From JAFGCY01 sp964609245 (GTDB taxonomy: Bacteria > 4484-113 > JAFGCY01): a stretch of 64,000 nucleotides of DNA. The position numbers and the translations under genes are program-made. Below are positions 7,075 to 16,101 of this stretch, piece by piece. Where the stretch lies: NCBI GenBank assembly GCA_964609245.1, contig CAZSSB010000003.1, forward strand, positions 1 to 64,000, written 5' to 3'. Position 1 is the first letter of the stretch; each line of letters begins with the position of its first letter. Below the pieces are notes generated by a model, which was not told where the DNA came from, searched no databases, and worked only from the letters and a program-made list of their open reading frames with translations.

Positions 7075-7694
7075 ACTACAAGCCTGCCTGTCTGGTGATT
7101 GCCGGCCCATCGGGCGTGGGGAAGACCCGCGTCATTGAAGGAGCGCTTGAGAAGCGCAGCGGCTGGGCGTTCTCGATCTCGGCGACCACACGTCCAAAAC
7201 GTGATGTCGAGGAGGAAGGCCGGGATTACTACTTCCTCGGTGAGACTGAGTTTGAGCGGCGTGTGCTGGCCGGTGAGTTTCTGGAGTATGCCTCGGTGTA
7301 CGGCAACTGGTACGGGACGCCGACCAGCGAACTGGAGCGCGCGGCGAGCGAGCAGCGGAATCTGCTGATCGAGGTCGACACCGTCGGCTGCCTGAGCATC
7401 CGCGCCCTCCGGCCGGAGATCCCGCTGGTGGCGATCCTGCCACCCGATTTGGAGGAACTGAAGCGGCGACTGCGTGACCGCGGTACAGAGAGCGATGAGT
7501 CGCTCCAGCGGAGGTTCGCCAATATCGTCGCCGAACTGCAGCGGATGCGCGGTTTCGACTACGCGATCATCAACGACGATCTCAGCACGGCCCAAGACCA
7601 ATTGGCTGAGATCATGAGTATTAGTGAGCATGGATTAGGCCGGGTCAAGGAGCGGGTCGACCGACTGCTCGGACCGGCCGGAGGTCTGGAATGA
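7071..7694 (+). CDS. gmk: Guanylate kinase
   Basis: The 207-residue enzyme phosphorylates GMP to GDP with ATP. The P-loop GPSGVGKT is at about residues 10-17. The GMP-binding region SISATTRPKRDVEEEGRDYYF follows at about residues 36-56, with the conserved Arg and Tyr residues, then EFLEYASVYGNWYGTP. Length is normal. The start overlaps the previous stop and its own stop overlaps rpoZ (ATGA), giving a tightly coupled gmk-rpoZ-coaBC set, a common bacterial arrangement linking nucleotide supply, RNA polymerase and CoA synthesis. Confidence 0.96.
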   Translation: MNYKPACLVIAGPSGVGKTRVIEGALEKRSGWAFSISATTRPKRDVEEEGRDYYFLGETEFERRVLAGEFLEYASVYGNWYGTPTSELERAASEQRNLLIEVDTVGCLSIRALRPEIPLVAILPPDLEELKRRLRDRGTESDESLQRRFANIVAELQRMRGFDYAIINDDLSTAQDQLAEIMSISEHGLGRVKERVDRLLGPAGGLE

Positions 7695-8104
7695 AACGCG
7701 AAGAAGACTCCTTGATCTACCCGTCGCTCGAGAAGTTGCTCGAGAGGATGCCGCAGAAGTACGAGTTGGTGCTGGCTGCCACGCGGCGCGCCAAGCAGAT
7801 CCTGCGCGAGCAGAGGCTGAACCCGGCGGCACTTGAAGTGGGTGACAAGCGACGCAAGCCGCTCTCGATCGCGCTTGAGGACATCATCGAGGGCCGGGTC
7901 GATCAGCAAGCGCTGGTTGCGCCTGATCTGGAGTTCGACGATCTGGGCGACGAGCACCTCGATATGTTTCCGGACGTCGAAGGGATCGAGCGTCCCGCGG
8001 CCGAGGGCGACGAGGAAGCTGAGTCCGAGGCAGGTGACGACGACGTGGAAGGCCTCGAGGATGTCGACATCTTCGATCTGAGTGAAGACAGCGAATCGGA
8101 ATAA
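7691..8104 (+). CDS. rpoZ: RNA polymerase omega subunit with acidic C-terminal tail
   Basis: The first ~75 residues match omega: SLIYPSLEKLLERMPQKYEL, then ATRRAKQIL and KPLSIALEDI, the helices that clamp the beta-prime C-terminus. The remaining ~60 residues are highly acidic (runs of Asp/Glu, almost no basic residues) and are not part of the usual 70-100-residue protein. Position between gmk and coaBC is canonical. The start overlaps gmk by 4 nt. The acidic tail resembles a DNA mimic or a disordered solubility tag, but its role is unknown. Confidence 0.9.
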   Translation: MKREEDSLIYPSLEKLLERMPQKYELVLAATRRAKQILREQRLNPAALEVGDKRRKPLSIALEDIIEGRVDQQALVAPDLEFDDLGDEHLDMFPDVEGIERPAAEGDEEAESEAGDDDVEGLEDVDIFDLSEDSESE

Positions 8105-8116
8105 CGGGGGCAACGG

Positions 8117-9415
8117 TTGCTGGCAGGGCGGCGCATTCTGGTGGGAGTCTGCGGCGGAATCGCGGCCTACAAGAGCTGCGAGTTCGTGCGGATGCTGCAG
8201 CGCGAGGGCGCGGAGGTCCGGGTGGTGCTCACGCCCGCGGCCGCGCAATTCGTGACGCCGCTGACCTTCAGCGCCTTGTCCGGCGCCCCGGCGCCGGTTG
8301 AAGAATTACCCGAGCCGGGCAGCATGCCAAGCGGTGATGTCTACGCCCACCTGAACCTGACGCGCGAGATCGACTGCTACGTGATCGTACCGGCGACGTC
8401 CAATACACTGGCCGGGCTGGCCACCGGCGGGGCCGCCAACCTGGTGACCGCCTGCTACCTCAGCTGCCAGGCGCCGGTGGTCGTCGCGCCGGCCATGAAC
8501 GTGCGGATGTGGCAGCATCAGGCCGTTCAGGACAACGTCGCAGCGTTGCGACGTCGAGGATGCACCATCGTCGAGCCGGATACCGGCGAACTGGCCTGCG
8601 GAGATGAGGGTCCCGGCCGCCTCGCCGAGTTGCGCGACGTGTTCGCGGCCGTGCTGGAGGCGGTGCAGTCCGAAGCCGGGACGCTTGCGGTGTCCCGCGC
8701 GGAGTCTGTGCTGCCGGCGGGCGACCTCAGCGGGCGGCGCATCGTGGTGACGGCGGGCGGTACGCGGGAGTACCTCGATCCGGTGCGCTTCCTCACCAAT
8801 GCCAGTTCCGGGCGCCTGGGCCTCAGCATGGTTGCTGAACTGGCGCGGCGCGGCGCGGCCGTGGTGCTGGTTGACACCGGGATCGAGGTTGACGTGGCGA
8901 TTGAGTCCCAGCTGGCCGAGCGCGACGTGGCCCGCACCGCCTTCGACATGATCTCCGCGCTGTCCAAGCGCATGGAGTCCGCGGACGGACTGATTATGCT
9001 CGCTGCGGTCGCCGACTACAGCCCGGCCAACTACGTCAGCAGCAAGCGCAAGAAGGACGGCAGTGCGTGGGTGGTCGAACTGACGGAGACGCCGGACATC
9101 CTGGCGGGCGTCGCGGCCCAGCGCAAGCCCGGACAGGCGTTGATCGGCGTGTCACTGGAAGACACGGACTGGATCAGCCGCGCAATGAAGAAAACGCAGT
9201 CAAAGGGCGTCGATATGAGTATCGCGGTCGAACTCGGCGCCGATCTGCCGTTTGGCGACCGACGGATGCGCTGTGCGCTGGTGGATGCGGAGCAGGTGCT
9301 GCAGCAGGAGGAACTGCGCGACAAGTCCCAGATCGCGCGACTGACGGTGGACTGGCTGGCTGCACGCCTCGCAGCCGACAGCGGCGCCGCAGCGGACAAG
9401 AGGAGCAAAGCGTGA
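8117..9415 (+). CDS. coaBC: Bifunctional phosphopantothenoylcysteine decarboxylase / phosphopantothenate-cysteine ligase
   Basis: The 432-residue protein carries both CoA biosynthesis activities. The N-terminal CoaC flavoprotein domain (about residues 1-190) begins RRILVGVCGGIAAYKSCEFVRML and has the DVYAHLNL region with the expected catalytic His and the APAMNVRMWQH motif. The CoaB domain (about residues 200-410) begins VVTAGGTREYLDPVRFLTN and contains LAAVADY. The start is TTG at 8117 with a GGGGGC ribosome binding site 12 nt after rpoZ. Length is somewhat above the usual 400 because of a Ser/Ala-rich linker and tail. The stop overlaps the next gene (GTGA). Confidence 0.95.
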   Translation: MLAGRRILVGVCGGIAAYKSCEFVRMLQREGAEVRVVLTPAAAQFVTPLTFSALSGAPAPVEELPEPGSMPSGDVYAHLNLTREIDCYVIVPATSNTLAGLATGGAANLVTACYLSCQAPVVVAPAMNVRMWQHQAVQDNVAALRRRGCTIVEPDTGELACGDEGPGRLAELRDVFAAVLEAVQSEAGTLAVSRAESVLPAGDLSGRRIVVTAGGTREYLDPVRFLTNASSGRLGLSMVAELARRGAAVVLVDTGIEVDVAIESQLAERDVARTAFDMISALSKRMESADGLIMLAAVADYSPANYVSSKRKKDGSAWVVELTETPDILAGVAAQRKPGQALIGVSLEDTDWISRAMKKTQSKGVDMSIAVELGADLPFGDRRMRCALVDAEQVLQQEELRDKSQIARLTVDWLAARLAADSGAAADKRSKA

Positions 9416-10308
9416 ATCTACGTTCAGCACTGATTGCAGCCGCAGCTGCCCTGGTCCTGGTGGTGCCGGCGTTCGCGGCCCCGCAGACGCCGGTCGCCAG
9501 CAAGGATGGCTCGACCTACACGGTGGAGGACCTCAGCATCTACTGGCTGCGCAACCTGGGCAAGGACGGCCTGCTGGATTTCCTGCAGACGATGGTCGTC
9601 TATCAGGAGGGGATCAAGCAGAACCTGCGGCCCAGCGACGCCGAGATCGACGAGTTCATCGACACCACCATGGGCCGGGACATCTACGCCGAGTTCACGC
9701 AGCTGTTCAGCGAGCGTGCCGTGCGCCAGCTGGTGGAGTACACGCTGGTCACCAGCGAATACGAGTTGTGGCTGCGGGACAAGATCCTGCGCGATCGGAA
9801 CATCACGGTCACCGAGGATGAGGCCGAGGACTACTTCCTCGAGAACATCGACCTGTTCCATCTGCCCGAGGGTGTCTACATCAGCCTGATCTCGGTGGAC
9901 AACCAGACGCAGGCCGAAGCGGTGCGGACCCGGCTGCAGAACGGCGAGAACTTCAACGACATCGCCGGCGAGGTCAACATGGACTCCCAGATGCGGGCCG
10001 TGCGGGGCGAACTGGGCGTCTACCGGCGGGGTGACGGACTGCCGCAGCCGATCGAGGACGCCGCGTTCGCTCTGTCCCCCGGGCAGTACAGCGAGATAGT
10101 CAAGGGCAGCAACTACCACATCGTCTACTGCCACCAACGCAACCCGGAGGTCAGTCCTTCCTTTGAGGAGATCAAGGAAGAGCTGATGCTCGAGATGGTC
10201 GAGGGCAAGATCGATCCCTACTATCTTGATGAACTCAACGCTTTGATGGCGCGCGAGGTGCCGCGTTTCACGATCCAGGCCGACCTGTTCCGGCCGGAAG
10301 ATCAGTAG
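9412..10308 (+). CDS. Exported parvulin-type peptidyl-prolyl isomerase (PpiC/SurA-like)
   Basis: The 298-residue product starts with GTG at 9412 (AGAGGAG ribosome binding site), overlapping the coaBC stop. It has a signal peptide ending about AFA-AP (residue 23), a helical SurA_N-like segment, and a C-terminal rotamase domain. That domain includes TRLQNGENFNDIA, GELGVYRRGDGLPQPIEDAAFAL and a strand leading to YHIVYCHQRN, the parvulin PPIase pattern. It is expected to assist folding of exported proteins in the periplasm. Cotranscription with gmk-rpoZ-coaBC is likely. It precedes the TonB-type genes by 92 nt. Confidence 0.85.
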   Translation: MNLRSALIAAAAALVLVVPAFAAPQTPVASKDGSTYTVEDLSIYWLRNLGKDGLLDFLQTMVVYQEGIKQNLRPSDAEIDEFIDTTMGRDIYAEFTQLFSERAVRQLVEYTLVTSEYELWLRDKILRDRNITVTEDEAEDYFLENIDLFHLPEGVYISLISVDNQTQAEAVRTRLQNGENFNDIAGEVNMDSQMRAVRGELGVYRRGDGLPQPIEDAAFALSPGQYSEIVKGSNYHIVYCHQRNPEVSPSFEEIKEELMLEMVEGKIDPYYLDELNALMAREVPRFTIQADLFRPEDQ

Positions 10309-10400
10309 GTCGGGCCGCGACGGTTTCGCCGCGCGGGTGGCCAGGCTTTACCTTTGGGCGGTGCGGGGCCGAGTAGTCTAGTGATGTCGGAGAGGGTGAG

Positions 10401-11420
10401 ATGAAGCAGGCAATGGTGCTTCGTCGCAGACGTCGGGAGCGCTTGGCGCGGCAGCAGCGCCGCGACGGCATGCTGGCAGCCGCTTCGCTCCTGTTGCACG
10501 CGGTGCTCTTCATCCTGCTGCCCGGACTGGTGGTCGAGGTGCAAACCACACCCGAGCTGATCATCGAACTGGTTCGCCCGGCGGCGGCAGCCGCAGCGGC
10601 GGCCGGTGAGTCTCAAGCGGTGCAGGCGGCTGCCGCTGAGATAACCGCGCCGACCGAGACCGCGGCCGTGGACGAGACGCCGCAAGCCGCCCGAAGCCAG
10701 CCTGCCGCGGCACCGGTAACACCTCAAGAGAGCGCGTCCCAGCAACCAGTGCCCGAATCCGCCGCAGCCCCGGCCCCGCCACCTGAGCCGCCGCGAGGGC
10801 AGGCCAGCGAAGTCACCGCGATCACGCCTCCGCCGGTAGTCACACCCAGTCCATCGCCGGAGGTAGTGCCGGAGCCCGAGCCCCCGGCTGAAGCCACTCC
10901 GTCTCCGGAGCCCGCCCCCGAGCAGCCGCCAACCGAGCCGGAACCAGCCCCCCAGCCACCCGCCGCCGAGACCGGCGAGGAGTCTCCGGCCGCTTCCGCG
11001 CCCGACGCCGAGACGGACACGGACGAGCCGGGTGCCGACTCCGGGGATGGCGCCGGCGAGGATGGACCGGAGCCGGCCGCGGAGGAAGGCCCGCCGACAC
11101 CTCCACCGGGTCCGTCAGCAGCCGAGCTGCAGCTGCTCGGGGAGTACGGGGACGCCGCGCGCAGGCGGATCCGCAGCCAGGCACGCAATCCTGAACAGGG
11201 GGGAGAGGGCACCGTCACGTTCCAGTTCGAAGTCGCCCGCGACGGCCATCTGATCGACGTCTGGATCGCCCGAAGCAGCGGCTACGCGAACATGGACAAC
11301 GACACGCTGGAGGCGACGCGCGCCGCCTTCAACGAGCGCCACGAGAAGATCCCGTTCCCACCGGACGTGAAGGTCGCCAGCTGGACCTTCGTCATGAGCA
11401 TCAAGTACCCGCTGTACTAG
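10401..11420 (+). CDS. tonB: TonB-family protein
   Basis: The 339-residue protein has a basic N-terminus (RRRRRERLARQQRR), one membrane helix (about residues 27-46), then ~190 residues very rich in Pro, Ala and Glu, the periplasm-spanning region. A C-terminal TonB domain of ~90 residues includes VTFQFEVARDGHLIDVWIARSSGY and ends at KYPLY. TonB, driven by ExbB-ExbD, transmits inner-membrane proton motive force to outer-membrane receptors. It is directly followed by exbB and exbD genes. This strongly supports an outer membrane. TolA is an alternative, but the C-terminal domain is TonB-like. Confidence 0.85.
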   Translation: MKQAMVLRRRRRERLARQQRRDGMLAAASLLLHAVLFILLPGLVVEVQTTPELIIELVRPAAAAAAAAGESQAVQAAAAEITAPTETAAVDETPQAARSQPAAAPVTPQESASQQPVPESAAAPAPPPEPPRGQASEVTAITPPPVVTPSPSPEVVPEPEPPAEATPSPEPAPEQPPTEPEPAPQPPAAETGEESPAASAPDAETDTDEPGADSGDGAGEDGPEPAAEEGPPTPPPGPSAAELQLLGEYGDAARRRIRSQARNPEQGGEGTVTFQFEVARDGHLIDVWIARSSGYANMDNDTLEATRAAFNERHEKIPFPPDVKVASWTFVMSIKYPLY

Positions 11421-11446
11421 TGGTGACTCACCACCAAGGAGTGGCC

Positions 11447-12061
11447 GTGATTGCACTGATCGGAGGAGTGGACTGGTTCATCAAGGGCGGCTGGGCGATG
11501 TACCCGCTGGTGCTGCTGTCGGTCTATGCGGTTTTCGTGCTGCTCAACCGCGCGGCGTTCTTCGCGGTGCACGTCCGCCGCACCGACCGCGAACTGGAGA
11601 ACGTGCTGCGCGGCACATCGCTGCTGCCCGAGCGCCTGGAAGGTGAGCTGGCGCCGCTGCTGGCCCGCGGCCTCAAGGAGCGGCGCGTCGACGGCAAGCG
11701 TGCCGAACTGGCCGTCGAGCACGAACTGCTGGAGGGCACGCGCTATCTGAATTCGCTGGACACGGTGGCGATGGTGGCGCCGATGCTGGGCCTGCTGGGC
11801 ACCGTCAGCGGGATGGTCGTTACCTTCCAGAAGGTGGCCGAGTTGCAGGGGCAGGTGAACCCTAGCGTGCTGGCCGGCGGCATCTGGGAGGCGCTGCTGA
11901 CCACCGCCTTCGGCCTGATCGTGGCGATTCCGGCGCTGATGGGCTACCGCTACTTCAAGAGCCGGTTGATTCGCTGGGAGAACCAGCTGCGGACGGTGGT
12001 GGACGACGCCGGACAGCTGGCCCGTGAGGTGGGTCAGCAGCATCGCGCGGGGGGGCAGTGA
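11447..12061 (+). CDS. exbB: MotA/TolQ/ExbB proton channel family protein
   Basis: The ~204-residue inner-membrane protein has an N-terminal membrane helix (GGWAMYPLVLLSVYAVFVLL), a cytoplasmic domain, and two C-terminal helices carrying the family signature VAPMLGLLGTVSGMVVTF and LLTTAFGLIVAIPALMGY. With ExbD it forms the proton-driven motor for TonB. The start chosen is GTG at 11447, preceded by AAGGA; an upstream GTG overlapping the tonB stop is in frame but lacks a ribosome binding site. Its TGA stop overlaps the exbD start. Confidence 0.92.
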   Translation: MIALIGGVDWFIKGGWAMYPLVLLSVYAVFVLLNRAAFFAVHVRRTDRELENVLRGTSLLPERLEGELAPLLARGLKERRVDGKRAELAVEHELLEGTRYLNSLDTVAMVAPMLGLLGTVSGMVVTFQKVAELQGQVNPSVLAGGIWEALLTTAFGLIVAIPALMGYRYFKSRLIRWENQLRTVVDDAGQLAREVGQQHRAGGQ

Positions 12062-12453
12062 TGGCGCGCAAGCCGGTGCTCGTGGAATCCGGCGGCGGCC
12101 TGCCGGTGGCGCCGCTGATCGACGTGGTGCTGCTGCTGCTGATCTTCTTCATGCTGGTCAGCCGCTACCTGCCGCCCAGCCTGAGCGTCACCCTGCCGGA
12201 AGCCAGTGCGGCGCAGATCAGCGACCGGCCCTCCGTGGTACTGAGCATCGATGCCGCCGGCCGGCTGTCGGTGGACGGTCAGCTGACGGACTGGCCCTCG
12301 CTGCCCCATCTGCTGGCCGGGCGACAGCCCGAGACCGAGGTACGCGTGGCCGCGGACAAAACCACCGACTACGATCTCGTTGTCAGAGCCCTGGACGCCG
12401 CGGCCCAGGCCGGGCTGACGCACGTGGCGCTGGAAACGCAGCCGCCCCACTGA
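12061..12453 (+). CDS. exbD: ExbD/TolR family biopolymer transport protein
   Basis: The ~130-residue protein has a short cytoplasmic N-terminus, one membrane helix beginning VAPLIDVVLLLLIFFMLVS with the functionally essential Asp of LIDVVL (about residue 22), and a periplasmic domain ending in RALDAAAQAGLTHVAL. This is the usual ExbD/TolR plan. ATG at 12061 overlaps the exbB stop; GTG at 12058 is an alternative start adding one residue. Together with tonB and exbB it forms an energy-transducing motor. Confidence 0.92.
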   Translation: MARKPVLVESGGGLPVAPLIDVVLLLLIFFMLVSRYLPPSLSVTLPEASAAQISDRPSVVLSIDAAGRLSVDGQLTDWPSLPHLLAGRQPETEVRVAADKTTDYDLVVRALDAAAQAGLTHVALETQPPH

Positions 12454-12532
12454 GGTCAGGCAATGCTATACTCGGCACCGGGACAGCGCCAAAGGCCATC
12501 GGCCAGCGACCGTGGACGCGAGGGAGTGTGGG

Positions 12533-14032
12533 ATGCAACACCAGCCGCGACCGCCCGCGCGGGCTAATCGAGCCCTGGAGCGCCACCGCAAACGCCGGCG
12601 CCGGCTCTTGGCGGCGGCAGCCGGGGTTGGCGCCGTGCTGGTGGGCTTCGTGGTGATCGTCGGCGGCATTCTGTGGATCGCGCGAGCGTGCGGCGGCGCA
12701 GCCGGCAGCCAGCCGCTGCCGCCGCGCACCAGCCGTGACCTGCGTCTCGCCGAGGAACAGGCCGCCTTCGACCTGCGCCCGGCACCGTGGTTCTGCGAGC
12801 TGAGCGCTGAACTGCTCTACACCGCGCAGGATACCCAGCGGCGCGAGGTGAGCCCGACCAGCTACCCGCTGGATTCGCTCGCGGCCTACGATCTGACGAC
12901 CGGCGACCAGCTCTGGCAGCAGCCGATCGACGCCGAATTCTCCGATTTCTATCTGGGCGGGGACAATCTGGTTGGTTTTCGCCAGTATCGAGCCGATCCC
13001 CCGCGCATCGTGATCAGCTCCTACAGCGCCGCGGACGGCACGCGGGACTGGGAGGAGACGATCGACAACGCCGAGGGCGGGAGGATTACCGCGGACGGCA
13101 AGGTGGTCATGGTTGGTTACCAGCTGCCGGACGGTTATCGGCTGGCGGCCTATAACCTGGAGCAGCGGGCCAAGGCCTGGGGCATGCATGTGCCGCTGGA
13201 CGGGCTGATCACGCAGGACCTGTCCACCGACATCATTGCCGAACTCGACGTGCGCAGCTGGCCGGGTATGGTGGCCTACCGGCTGTTCAACGTGGTCGGG
13301 CTGGTGGCCACGGGCGACGGCAAGCGGCTGCGCGAGTACGCGGCCCACGGCTACATTCACGATTTCGCCCTCGACCTGACCAGCGACAGGTGCTTCCTGC
13401 TGCTGGCGGGCAACCAGATCGGCACCTACTCGATCCAGTCGCTGGCGATCGAGGGCAGTGGCAGCGGGGAGCTCTATCGCTTCGCGGCGGCGGATGATCG
13501 CACGCTGCTGGTCGCTCGCGACGGCATCCTGACGGTCTGCTACAACCAGGCTCCCGCCGCGGGCGAGGCCGCCAAGGTCAGGGTGGTCTGTCTGCAGGCG
13601 GAGTCGCGCGAAGTCATCCAGGAAGCGGAGGTGCCCGGCCTGCTCGAGAGCGTGATCGCACTGCCCGACGACTCCGGCGATCTGTTGCTGGCGGTCAACC
13701 AGCGCCGGGAGGACAATGGGATCGCGACGGGCTGGGGCAGGCTATGGCGTATCCCGGCCGCAGGCGGCGAGGTGCGGGAGGCCGGTCGGTTCCGCCGGGC
13801 CGTGCTGGCGCTGGTGCCGTTCAAGGACGACTGCCTGGTGCTGCTGCGCGGCGGCGAGATCTACAGCTATGTGTCCGCCACCAATGCCCGCCGGCGCATC
13901 CGGCGCACGCGGCACGACATCCTCGATTGGCTCAGCGGCCGCGGCGGTGACCGTCTGGCGGTCATTTCCACCACCGCGGCGTATCTGGCGGGCCAGCCGG
14001 ATCAGCCGATGCAGGTGATCGTCTACCGTTAG
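12533..14032 (+). CDS. Membrane-anchored PQQ-like beta-propeller protein
   Basis: The 499-residue product has a strongly basic N-terminus, one membrane helix (about residues 25-50), and an exported C-terminal region built of repeated four-strand blades. Repeats such as LAAYDLTTGDQLWQQPI resemble PQQ/WD-like or BamB-type propellers. No enzyme motif is visible. It directly follows tonB-exbB-exbD and is probably cotranscribed, although a TATACT box at 12467-12472 could give it a separate promoter. TolB, the propeller of Tol systems, is soluble and different in sequence. ATG at 12533 follows a GAGGGAG ribosome binding site. Confidence 0.65.
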   Translation: MQHQPRPPARANRALERHRKRRRRLLAAAAGVGAVLVGFVVIVGGILWIARACGGAAGSQPLPPRTSRDLRLAEEQAAFDLRPAPWFCELSAELLYTAQDTQRREVSPTSYPLDSLAAYDLTTGDQLWQQPIDAEFSDFYLGGDNLVGFRQYRADPPRIVISSYSAADGTRDWEETIDNAEGGRITADGKVVMVGYQLPDGYRLAAYNLEQRAKAWGMHVPLDGLITQDLSTDIIAELDVRSWPGMVAYRLFNVVGLVATGDGKRLREYAAHGYIHDFALDLTSDRCFLLLAGNQIGTYSIQSLAIEGSGSGELYRFAAADDRTLLVARDGILTVCYNQAPAAGEAAKVRVVCLQAESREVIQEAEVPGLLESVIALPDDSGDLLLAVNQRREDNGIATGWGRLWRIPAAGGEVREAGRFRRAVLALVPFKDDCLVLLRGGEIYSYVSATNARRRIRRTRHDILDWLSGRGGDRLAVISTTAAYLAGQPDQPMQVIVYR

Positions 14033-14067
14033 CCGCTGCCTACGCCCTCGCTGGTCGGAGTAAGTCT

Positions 14068-15315
14068 TCAGATGCGCCTGAAGGCCAACACCGCGTTCTG
14101 ACCGCCAAAGCCGAAGGTGTTGCACAGCGCGTAATCGCCGTCCCATGCCTGCGCCTGGTTGGGTACGTAGTTGGGCAGGTCGCACTCGGGATCCGGCTCT
14201 TCGTAGTTGATCGTCGGCGGGACCTCGTTGCGGATGAAGGCGTAGATCGCCGCGATGCTCTCGATCGCCGCCGCCCCACCGAGGATGTGCCCGTGCATCG
14301 ATTTGGTGCTGCTCACCAGCAGTTGGTTGACATGCTCGCCGAAGACGGCGCGGATCGCGCGCGATTCGCTGGCGTCGTTGAGCGGCGTGCTGGTGCCGTG
14401 GGCGTTGACGTAGCCGATCTGCTCGGGCTCCAGCCCGGCGTCCGCCAGGCAGCTGCGCATCGCCAGCTGAGCCCCCTCGCCGTTCGGCGGTGGTGCGGTG
14501 ACGTGATGCGCGTCCGCGCTGGCGCCGTAACCGATCAGCTCGGAGTAGATGTGCGCCCCGCGGGCAGTGGCCCGTTCCCATTCCTCAAGGATGAAGATGC
14601 CAGCGCCCTCGCCCATCACGAATCCGCTGCGCCGTGCATCGAAGGGCCGGCTGCCCTTCTCCGGTTCATCGTTGAAATCAGGCGTGATGGCTTTCATCGA
14701 GCAGAAACCGCCCACGCCGATCTCGGTGATCGCCCGTTCAGTGCCGCCGGCGATCATCACGTCCGCCGTGCCGTACTGGATCGCCCGATAGGCTTCACCG
14801 ATGTTGTGGCCCGCCGTCGCACAGGCGCTGACGATGGCGTAGCACGGACCGCGCGCGCCGGTCTCGACGGCGATCACGCCGGCCGGCATGTTGGCGATGG
14901 CATTGACGATGAACAGCGGCGAGACCCGGTGTGCTCCGCGCTCGTGGGCATGGTAGATGTCCTTTTGTAGTGTGATCAGCCCGCCGATGCCACTGCCCAC
15001 GTAAGTCCCGATGCGCGGCGCCAGCTCCTCATCGATGTCCAGTCCGGCGTCGGCGACCGCCTCCTTGGCGGCGACCACGCCCTGGATGACGTTGGTTTCC
15101 AGTCGGCGCGCCTCACGCGGGTTCTTGAAGTGCTCCTTGCCGTCGATATCCGGACACAGCGCGCCGATCTGACTGCTGAACGGCGTGGGATCGAAGCGGT
15201 CGATGCGCCGGATGCAGGAACGTCCGGCGAACAGCCCGTCGACCAGCGCCTCCTTGCCGATCCCGAATCCCGTGACCGCACCGATACCTGTAATCGCAAC
15301 TCTGCGCTTCTGCAT
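14068..15315 (-). CDS. fabF: Beta-ketoacyl-ACP synthase II
   Basis: The 415-residue condensing enzyme elongates acyl-ACP with malonyl-ACP. The active-site Cys (C165) is in SACATAGHNIG. The two catalytic His are in NAHGTSTPLND and in the MHGHILGGAAAIES segment. The N-terminus VAITGIGAVTGFGIG is typical of KAS II. It is the last gene of plsX-fabH-fabD-fabG-fabF, 9 nt after fabG. The acyl carrier protein gene that normally separates fabG and fabF is missing. Confidence 0.95.
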   Translation of the reverse strand: MQKRRVAITGIGAVTGFGIGKEALVDGLFAGRSCIRRIDRFDPTPFSSQIGALCPDIDGKEHFKNPREARRLETNVIQGVVAAKEAVADAGLDIDEELAPRIGTYVGSGIGGLITLQKDIYHAHERGAHRVSPLFIVNAIANMPAGVIAVETGARGPCYAIVSACATAGHNIGEAYRAIQYGTADVMIAGGTERAITEIGVGGFCSMKAITPDFNDEPEKGSRPFDARRSGFVMGEGAGIFILEEWERATARGAHIYSELIGYGASADAHHVTAPPPNGEGAQLAMRSCLADAGLEPEQIGYVNAHGTSTPLNDASESRAIRAVFGEHVNQLLVSSTKSMHGHILGGAAAIESIAAIYAFIRNEVPPTINYEEPDPECDLPNYVPNQAQAWDGDYALCNTFGFGGQNAVLAFRRI

Positions 15316-15324
15316 GGGTACCTC

Positions 15325-16101
15325 TTACGCCAGGTAGCCGCCCCCATTGACGTGCAGGACGGCCCCGGTGATGTAGCTTGCAGCATCGCTGGCCAGGAAC
15401 AGCGCGGCCGCGGCAATCTCCTGTGGTTCGCCGAATCTTTTCAGCGGGATCCGGCTGATGAACTCCTCGCGGAACGCCGGCTTCAGCTTCTCCGTCATCT
15501 CGGTCTCAATCAGCCCGGGCACGATGCAGTTGACGCGAATCTCCCGGGAGGCGTACTCAATCGCCAGGCTGCGGCTCAGACCGACGACACCGGCCTTGGC
15601 GGCGGCGTAGTTGGCCTGCCCCACGCTGCCCGTATAGGCCGCCACGCTGCTGATGTTCACGATGCTGCCCCCGCCCTTGCGCATCAGCGCCAACGCCGCG
15701 CGGCAGCAGTAGAACGTCCCGTCGAGGTTGACCGCCAGCGCGCTGCGCCACTGCTGGTCGCTCATGCGCAGCGCCAACCCGTCGAGCCTGATACCAGCGT
15801 TGTTGACCAGGATGTCCAGGCGACCGCGGCGGGCGGCCAGTTCCTCCATCGCGCCGGTCACCGCCTGGCTGTCGGTGACGTCGAACTCCAGGGGCCACGC
15901 CTTACCACCGCCCTTGGACAGCTGCTCCGCCAACTCCGCGGCGCGGTCCTGCTCCTCGAAGTAGTTGAGCACCACCTCGGCGCCGGCGCCGGCGAGCAGC
16001 GCAGCGATCTCCGCGCCGATACCGCGCTGGGCGCCGGTTACGAGTGCGGTCTTGCCACTCAGATCGAACAGCGCCGCCGGATTGTGGCTGGCGTCAGTCA
16101 T
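15325..16101 (-). CDS. fabG: 3-oxoacyl-ACP reductase
   Basis: The 258-residue short-chain dehydrogenase reduces beta-ketoacyl-ACP with NADPH. It shows the cofactor motif TGAQRGIGAEIA, NNAG (in VNNAGIRLDGL), the catalytic Ser in VNISSVA, and the YAAAK active site. The C-terminus AASYITGAVLHVNGGGYLA is characteristic of FabG. The ATG at 16101 overlaps the fabD stop (TGATG), indicating translational coupling. A longer frame to 16146 is possible but would add an unrelated N-terminus. Confidence 0.95.
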   Translation of the reverse strand: MTDASHNPAALFDLSGKTALVTGAQRGIGAEIAALLAGAGAEVVLNYFEEQDRAAELAEQLSKGGGKAWPLEFDVTDSQAVTGAMEELAARRGRLDILVNNAGIRLDGLALRMSDQQWRSALAVNLDGTFYCCRAALALMRKGGGSIVNISSVAAYTGSVGQANYAAAKAGVVGLSRSLAIEYASREIRVNCIVPGLIETEMTEKLKPAFREEFISRIPLKRFGEPQEIAAAALFLASDAASYITGAVLHVNGGGYLA

